Notes under the pieces: model-generated | What the model was told of the DNA's origin: nothing | Databases searched by the model: none | Seen by the model: only the letters and a program-made list of their open reading frames with translations | Shown here: in pieces, positions 59,152 to 64,000 of the stretch | Numbering within the stretch: the stretch's first letter is position 1 | Layout of the letters: the number at the start of each line of letters is the position of its first letter | Origin: Silene latifolia | Taxonomy: Eukaryota; Streptophyta; Magnoliopsida; Caryophyllales; Caryophyllaceae | DNA: 64,000 nucleotides | Reading direction: 5' to 3' | Assembly: GCF_048544455.1 (NCBI RefSeq) | Contig: NC_133529.1 | Coordinates: 46,787,456-46,851,455 of the forward strand | Made by a program: the position numbers and the translations under genes

Positions 59152-59169
59152 GCCCCACGGTGGGCGCCA
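59152..59169 (-). other. Primer-binding site of element E
   Basis: On the minus strand TGGCGCCCACCGTGGGGC starts two bases after the 5' LTR, a form of the TGGCGCC-type PBS used by Tat and related gypsy elements. I cannot name the tRNA with certainty. Confidence 0.75.
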
Positions 59170-59171
59170 AT

Positions 59172-59844
59172 TGTTTTAGCAGGATTTTCCCTGAATGGAT
59201 CCGGCTTGATTAAAGAGTAATTTGGGTATCTAGTTCTATATATTAAGAATAAAATTACAGAAGAATTATAGATGGAGATTGAATATTGATAGTGTTATTG
59301 TATTTCTTTGATAAGCTGATTACAAATCTTCTATATAAGTATGAATATTTAGTAGAGAATAATGAGAAAACGTATATCTCCTTTACAAATGTTCCATAGT
59401 GCTATTTATACTCTTCAAAACTTAACGTTGGATGCTACCCAACGTTCTTCTTGACCGTTCTCAGTTGTTAGCTAAAAAATAGGGCACATTTCCTATTTAC
59501 TCGCTTGACCCAGTCTTCTTCAACAAACTTTGGCTTATATTCCTTTGCACGATCTGGTATGTGGAATTATGCTATTCTCAGAGTTGGACTTGGTCTTCCG
59601 TGATAATAGGGCATGTATATAACTGTCTTACTTGCTTGCTGATCAGCCGTTTTGCTGGAAAGCTCCATCAGGCTATCTTAATATCATTATCAGGCTTTTC
59701 TTCCTGGATCTTAACAGCTTATTTATCCTCTAATACTCTTCATCTGCCAAATAGTGGTTAGATTTGTCCGGTTCCTGGTTGCCTTAATCAGCCTAGTAAG
59801 GTCAGGCCAAGTTACAGTCAGACCAGGCTAAATTGGGCCTAACA
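59172..59844 (-). repeat. 5' LTR of element E
   Basis: It is 673 bp, uninterrupted, and identical in length to the reassembled left LTR. It retains the empty site for copia C (ACAAATCTTCTATAT at about 59322-59336). Confidence 0.96.
59401..59411 (-). promoter_or_regulatory. TATA box in 5' LTR of element E
   Basis: The minus strand reads GTATAAATAGC, a canonical plant TATA box in the correct orientation for gag-pol transcription. Confidence 0.7.
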
Positions 59845-60145
59845 AGTATGTAGATTGAATTTTGAAGATAGACTTACTTATATTGTGTTTGTAGTGGCTG
59901 ATTGGGCTAATAATCCTGATGCCGAGGGGTCGGCTGACCGGATTGCTGCTTTCATGGCCCTACCATATGAGGAGAGGGTGTGGCTTGCCTGCCTTGGACA
60001 AGCGCCTATGCCTCGTTTTAAAAAGGCTAAATTGAGTACCTATAAGGCTGTTAGAGGTGCCAAGGCTTCAGGGGCCTCTTCATCAGGCAGTAAGTTTTTT
60101 GTCTTTTCTTTGTGAGTTTTATTGGATGTACACATGTTAGTGATG
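59845..60145 (-). mobile_element. Tat-type element D, right part
   Basis: After the TSD copy AGTAT, sequence of D resumes in intron 1 of its plus-strand gene and continues through exon 2 into intron 2. There it is interrupted by LTR I. The exact border with I (about 60141-60146) is uncertain because the other end of I is outside the window. Confidence 0.78.
59895..60089 (+). pseudogene. Antisense gene of Tat element D, exon 2
   Basis: The acceptor TTTGTAG ends at 59894. The exon encodes VADWANNPDAEG through AAFMALPYEERVWL and KKAKLSTYKAVRG, matching exon 2 of the E gene (APDWNFDPLDEE, FIPEEERAW, MKTKLSVVKVP). The donor A|GTAAGT at 60089/60090 is in phase 1, as in E. Intron 1 is occupied by the whole of element E, and intron 2 appears to be interrupted by LTR I at about 60146. 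Later exons are not in the window. Confidence 0.78.
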
Positions 60146-60717
60146 TGACTCTTAATTGCGCACATTGAGTCCCCTAATTGAACCTATTTCGCATACTAAT
60201 ATAGCATTTTATGACCATTTTATCCGTCAATCCCTTCCTATTTCGCTTTCCAATTGCATTGTATATGTCTTGTAGGAAAGAAGATAATGAGGCGGAATTC
60301 CCGTCTCTCGCGCTATTCGGGAGCTTTTTGATGATCTTGGATGGACTAGTATGAAGAGGAGGCAAGAATGATGACCAAGGATGTAGGAATAAAGAGTATA
60401 TAGAAGGATCATAGGCTAAAAAGCAAGGATGACGAGAAGGAAGCCACTACAAGAAGAAATTGCTCGGAACCAAACCAATAGTTGATTGTTTGGCTCTGAA
60501 AGAATGCTAGATAAAACGGCATCGAAAAATCATGTGGTCTAGGCATTTGAATCACTCCAATAGGAGTCCGGATGAGGAAATGACGTCCGTTTTACAATCC
60601 GAGCTCAAATAGACAAACTGGCCGCCAATCCGCATGTCCCGAGACTCAAGACGAGCGTGCCAGACTCAAGACGAGCGGATTGTTATAGATTAAAAAAGAG
60701 AAGCACTCTGCCCAGGT

Positions 60718-60879
60718 ATCCGAGCGGATCGAGCACGATCCGGGCGTTTCAGAACACCATGATCCGAGCGTCTTGCTCCCAGGACGAGCCGATTAGGGAG
60801 CCATGATCCGGGCGTCCCGATGCCAATCCGAGCGGATCCCTTCACAGACTGGCCGTGCTCCAAGCTTATCCGAGCGGAT
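60718..60879. repeat. ATCCGAGCGGAT palindrome cluster in LTR I
   Basis: Full copies at 60718-60729, 60826-60837 and 60868-60879, each with ATCCG and CGGAT arms, plus partial forms GATCCGGGCG and GATCCGAGCG between them. The cluster sits about 115 bp upstream of the TATA box. Confidence 0.85.
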
Positions 60880-60993
60880 TGTGGTAGGACTAGCAACGTG
60901 ATATGCACATTTCCTTCGGGACTTGCATTTCCCAACTCAACACTTAGCAATGCTATTTACTAATCTACCCTTGCTTAACCTAATGATGTAGCA

Positions 60994-61003
60994 CTATATA
61001 TAC
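60994..61003 (+). promoter_or_regulatory. TATA box in LTR I
   Basis: TATATATACT-type sequence in the context CACTATATATACTCC, about 115 bp after the last palindrome. Confidence 0.62.
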
Positions 61004-62192
61004 TCCATTTGTAATAATCAAGAGAGTAAGCCCTCTTGGAGGAGGCAAACCTTCCTTAGATTAGATTAGGAGTAGATTAGACTAGATTAATCTCAATCAT
61101 TCCATATTAATCTTTCCTTAATTATTGTTCAAGTTTATTATTGGGTAATTGAAGATTATTGGGTTATTATTGGAGAATTGACAACTCTTCATCAATCAAT
61201 CATGTTTTCTTCTATTAGTCTTTGCTTTATATTTGGATCATTCCTAAGTTGGTATAATTCCTTTACTCTTTACTCTTTATTGTTTATCCCTTCACTTTTT
61301 TATCATGTTTATACTTGTTGTGATGATTGACACCATTAATAACATGTTTCCCATGATGATAAGTGAGTAGTTATTTAGCTAGGATTAATGGGGAATTAGG
61401 GAAAACAAACATGGGGATTGATCTATGCTTAATCTAATATGCTTTCATAATTAATTTGCATGCTTGTTGTGATTTCAACTTATGCACATGTTATGTTCGA
61501 TGAAATGGGAGCCTATGAATCCTTGCATTTTTTTGATCCATCACCTATCTATTCAATGAGGTTTGTAAGCATATAAACCAACTCGAGCCTCATTAGACCA
61601 TGCATAGAGTTGAATATGAGGGATTAATTCGACTTGTAGGTGTTGTACAATCTAATCGATTCGGCTCCGGGACCCAAACCTTCTTAGGGATTATAAGATA
61701 TACACTAACTCGATCCCATCACAACAATAAGTGCTTGCATCTAATTGAGAACATGTTTGTATGATTTACTCCCATGAATCCTGTAACACCCCCATACTCC
61801 GAGTGCCTTACCAGGACCACTCAGGTATGAAGACATCACCATCTCGGTCGCCCGAGGTATGATAATCAAATAGACAAAACAGAAACAACATTTATTGTAA
61901 ATAGTTTAATGAATAAATACAATCCTCGAAACCAAATTGAAAGTACGATACATTATTCCAAACTATCATTTCTCAATCGAAATGTAAATAAATGCTAAAC
62001 TACAAATGCGGAAGACTCTATCGTCATGTCGTGGCCATCCCGGCCTATCCCAAGACTCATCTCTATACTGTTCAATATCGCTCACCATCCCCGAATGGAT
62101 CACCGCAGTTTTACAAAACAACACCGGGTCGATACTAATCACACAATCAATATAGATAATAATAACAAGATACACAGAGACAGTGAACTGGT

Positions 62193-62219
62193 CACACACA
62201 CACACACACACACACACAC
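62193..62219. repeat. (CA)n microsatellite in LTR J
   Basis: About 13 CA units in a row. Confidence 0.95.
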
Positions 62220-62891
62220 CAACTCCCATCATCTCAACACCGATCGTCCTTTGGACCAGCCGCCGCCGATGGGGGACCGCAGCCGTTCCCACCTAAGCCC
62301 CGCTCATCGTACGAGCGATAACCCCGTCCATTAATGTGCACATCCCCTTCCGTGGCGGGTTCCACGAAGGGCGAAACTAGGGCGTGAAGTCACTCCCGCA
62401 AGTGACCCCACTCAGCCGAGAACGCATCTCGAGAACCATAGACAACCAAACACAATCACAATCACAATCACAATCAACAAATCAAACAACTAACTACAAA
62501 GACAACACCAATATCCCATTATGGGACTAATACCGAGTAGGAAATCCCTACCGGAAAGCACAACACGCAGACGGTATCTACAAATTTGTATCAAAACGGC
62601 TCCTCTACGAATTCTCCTCCTATCATACAACACATAGATGCTACCATTCAAATACTACTCATAAAAACCCCCAATTCCTAAATTAAGGTTTCACCAATCT
62701 TAACAAAACATTATATAAATTATATTAAAAGCTTACCCTCGACGCAAGGAATCCAACGACACGAACTACGATACGAACCGACCGTCCGAACTCAAAGGGA
62801 ATTGTCAAGAACGCGATTAGGAAGAAGACTAGTTGCTTTCTCTCTTAAACAGGTTTTAGGTTTTGTAAAAAGTGATTTAGAACAATTACGA

Positions 62892-62907
62892 ATATGTTTA
62901 AATACCT
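62892..62907 (-). promoter_or_regulatory. TATA-like box in LTR J
   Basis: The minus strand reads GGTATTTAAACATA, about 55 bp downstream of the CGATCG cluster in the sense direction. Weak match. Confidence 0.45.
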
Positions 62908-62960
62908 TAATCGCGTAATTAACAAAACCCGAGAAAACTCCCCCGTAAAAATAGGACACT

Positions 62961-63025
62961 CGATCGAGTACCCAAGGTACTCGATCGAGTACCCCTACTC
63001 GATCGAGTGCCCCACTACTCGATCG
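62961..63025. repeat. CGATCG palindrome cluster in LTR J
   Basis: Cores at 62961, 62982, 63000 and 63020, each within ACTCGATCGAGT or a near match, a perfect 12-bp palindrome. Degenerate forms with CTCGACAGAG and CTCGATAGAG lie at about 63068 and 63090. Confidence 0.9.
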
Positions 63026-63350
63026 AGTGCCCAACAGTCGAAACTATTTTATTTCGCCACTTACCCTTACTCGACAGAGTAAGGGCTACTCGATAGAGTA
63101 CCCCAAGACTTATAAATACGGAGTATTACGGTCTTCCCTCCTTAAAAGGAACTTCGTCCCCGAAGTTCAAACCACTACCAAACAAAGGTACTCCCATAAG
63201 CCTCCCGACTCGAAGGTCAAACAAAACACAATGTAAAGCATGATACTAACCCAACTTATCCCGACAAACATACCGACACAACATATAAAAGGGGTGTAAA
63301 ACTCTTAAAAACTCTCGCGATCATCTCCTACCCCCCTAAAAGAAACAAGG

Positions 63351-64000
63351 TTACGTCCCCGTAACCATACATACCTGATCAAAAAGGAAAGGGTAACGCT
63401 CTTTCATGATATCCTCCGCCTCCCATGTAGCTTCCTCGGTCTCATGGTTAAACCAAAGGATCTTAAGCAACACTGTCTCACCACTCCTGGTCTTTCTAAC
63501 TTTTCGGTCTAGGATCTGCTTAGGCACCTCAAGGTATGATAAAGACTCATCCAGCTCTAAGCTCTCTGCCTCCAACACATGTGACGGGTCACTCACATAC
63601 TTCCGCAGCTGCGATACATGAAACACATTATGCACTCTTTCTAACGCAGTGGTAAAGCCAAACGATAAGCAACTTCCCAACTCGCTCTAAGATCTCATAA
63701 GGTCCTATAAACTTCTCGGCTTAGCTTGCCTTTCTTCCCAAATCTCATAACTCCACGCATCGGAGACACTTTCGGAAGAACCTTGTCCCCAACTTGAAAC
63801 TCTATGTCCCGACGATGTAGATCCGCATAACTCTTCTCGTCGATCCCGAGCCGCTCTCATCCGTTCCCGATCATCTTAACTGTTCCACCATCTCATGTAC
63901 CATCTCGGTCCTAAAACCACCTTTGCCTCAAAGACTATCGTCCCAACAGATCGGACTCCTACATCTCCTCCCATACAAAGCCTCAAACGGTGCCATACCA
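63351..64000 (-). pseudogene. Chromovirus J integrase C-terminus with chromodomain (partial)
   Basis: Reading leftwards from 64000, frames give MAPFEALYGRRCRSPICWDD, then HRRDIEFQVGDKVLPKVSP and GVMRFGKKGKL, GPYEILERVG, then VHNVFHVSQLRKYVSDPSHV. A chromodomain-like end follows (VPKQILDRKVRKTRSGETVL, LWFNHETEEATWEAEDIMKE, YPFLFDQ). These are typical of the Tekay/Del group, whose chromodomain is thought to guide insertion to heterochromatin. Frameshifts occur near 63680-63720 and near 63870-63900, so this copy is broken. The stop is near 63351. Confidence 0.85.

Larger units (their letters stand above)
29201..59844 (-). mobile_element. Tat-type Ty3/gypsy retrotransposon E, with copia C and Athila F nested inside
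   Basis: The LTRs are 59172-59844 (5') and 29201-29357 plus 38066-38581 (3'), each 673 bp once copia C is removed, with three differences by my reading. The TSD AGTAT lies at 29196-29200 and 59845-59849. On the minus strand the order is PBS, gag, protease, RT, RNase H, second RNase H, integrase, then a long 3' region. That region carries a multi-exon gene on the opposite strand. VYIDD in RT, a second archaeal-type RNase H and an antisense ORF next to the 3' LTR fit the Tat lineage (Grande/Retand-like). Without C and F the element would be about 9.9 kb. Confidence 0.95.
60146..61791 (+). repeat. LTR of an Athila-like or other gypsy element (I), interrupted by J
   Basis: The sequence from TGACTCTTAATTGCGCAC has no ORF. 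It has a CpG-rich palindrome cluster at 60600-60880, a TATA box at 60994-61003, and downstream T-rich and C/T-rich sequence comparable to the second half of the Athila-like LTRs at 20585 and 24843. The orientation is taken as plus from the TATA box. It is cut at 61791 by LTR J. Assignment to Athila is tentative. Confidence 0.6.
61792..63130 (-). repeat. 3' LTR of chromovirus J
   Basis: It is about 1339 bp. The right end reads CGTAATACTCC on the minus strand instead of the expected TG, probably a T-to-C change. It contains a (CA)n run at 62193-62219, a CAATCA repeat near 62452-62475 and a CGATCG cluster near its sense start. Confidence 0.78.
61792..64000 (-). mobile_element. Chromovirus-type Ty3/gypsy element J (Tekay/Del-like), 3' end
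   Basis: The LTR (61792 to about 63130) is followed on its right, in minus orientation, by a polypurine tract (CCTTTTAAGGAGGGAAGAC), a short 3' UTR and the integrase C-terminus with chromodomain running off the right edge. The plus-strand LTR end TGTAACACCCCCATACTCC is characteristic of this group. The five bases before it (AATCC, 61787-61791) are the predicted TSD. The upstream gag-pol and 5' LTR are outside the window. Confidence 0.85.

Noticed and set aside
62026..62334. 102-codon frame across the (CA)n repeat
   Set aside because: Low-complexity translation of a microsatellite inside LTR J.
1..64000. Host protein-coding genes, tRNAs or rRNAs
   Set aside because: All frames with recognisable homology belong to retrotransposons, and I saw no tRNA cloverleaf or rRNA sequence.

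Overview
This window is a stretch of nested retrotransposons from a plant nuclear genome. I see no ordinary single-copy host gene, tRNA, rRNA or bacterial feature. The evidence is an L1-type LINE, Ty1/copia elements primed by a Met-type tRNA, Ty3/gypsy elements of the Athila, Tat and chromovirus (Tekay/Del-like) types, 5-bp target-site duplications (TSDs) and AT-rich spacers. The species cannot be fixed from sequence alone. A large, repeat-rich eudicot genome is likely, and the style of the repeats reminds me of Caryophyllales, but this is only a hunch.

Layout. (1) 1-4408: LINE with endonuclease, reverse transcriptase and RNase H in three broken frames and a poly(A) tail, inserted into copia element A. 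(2) Copia A, 4409-9138 and 18243-20008, degenerate, with its 5' LTR off the left edge. (3) Copia B, 9139-18242, with a long open gag-PR-INT-RT frame, inserted into A with TSD CTTAT. (4) 20009-21999: 3' end and LTR of an Athila-like element (G1), into which A had inserted. (5) 22000-22728: unclassified spacer. (6) 22729-26216: second Athila-like 3' end (G2). (7) 26217-27364: antisense Athila gag fragment (H). (8) Tat-type gypsy element D on the minus strand, 27365-29200 and 59845 to about 60145. (9) Tat-type gypsy element E on the minus strand, 29201-59844, inserted into D with TSD AGTAT. Its left LTR is interrupted by non-coding copia C (29358-38060, TSD AAATC). Its antisense gene is interrupted by Athila element F (39628-51695, minus strand, TSD CTGCA). 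(10) About 60146-61791: a plus-strand LTR (I) inserted into D. (11) 61792-64000: 3' LTR and integrase/chromodomain end of a minus-strand chromovirus (J) inserted into I.

Three observations stand out. First, D and E each carry on the plus strand, antisense to gag-pol, a multi-exon gene with its own TATA box and matching splice phases. In E all four exons are open (1872 nt in total), although E's own pol is broken in many places and its LTRs differ at only three positions by my reading. Second, at least four distinct gypsy LTR types carry clusters of CGATCG-centred palindromes, in most cases just upstream of a TATA-like box. A fifth uses a different CpG palindrome in the same place. Element F also carries them in frame inside gag and ahead of its env-like ORF. 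Third, copia A and C share the same decayed coding region, so they look like members of a non-autonomous lineage that B-like relatives could mobilise.
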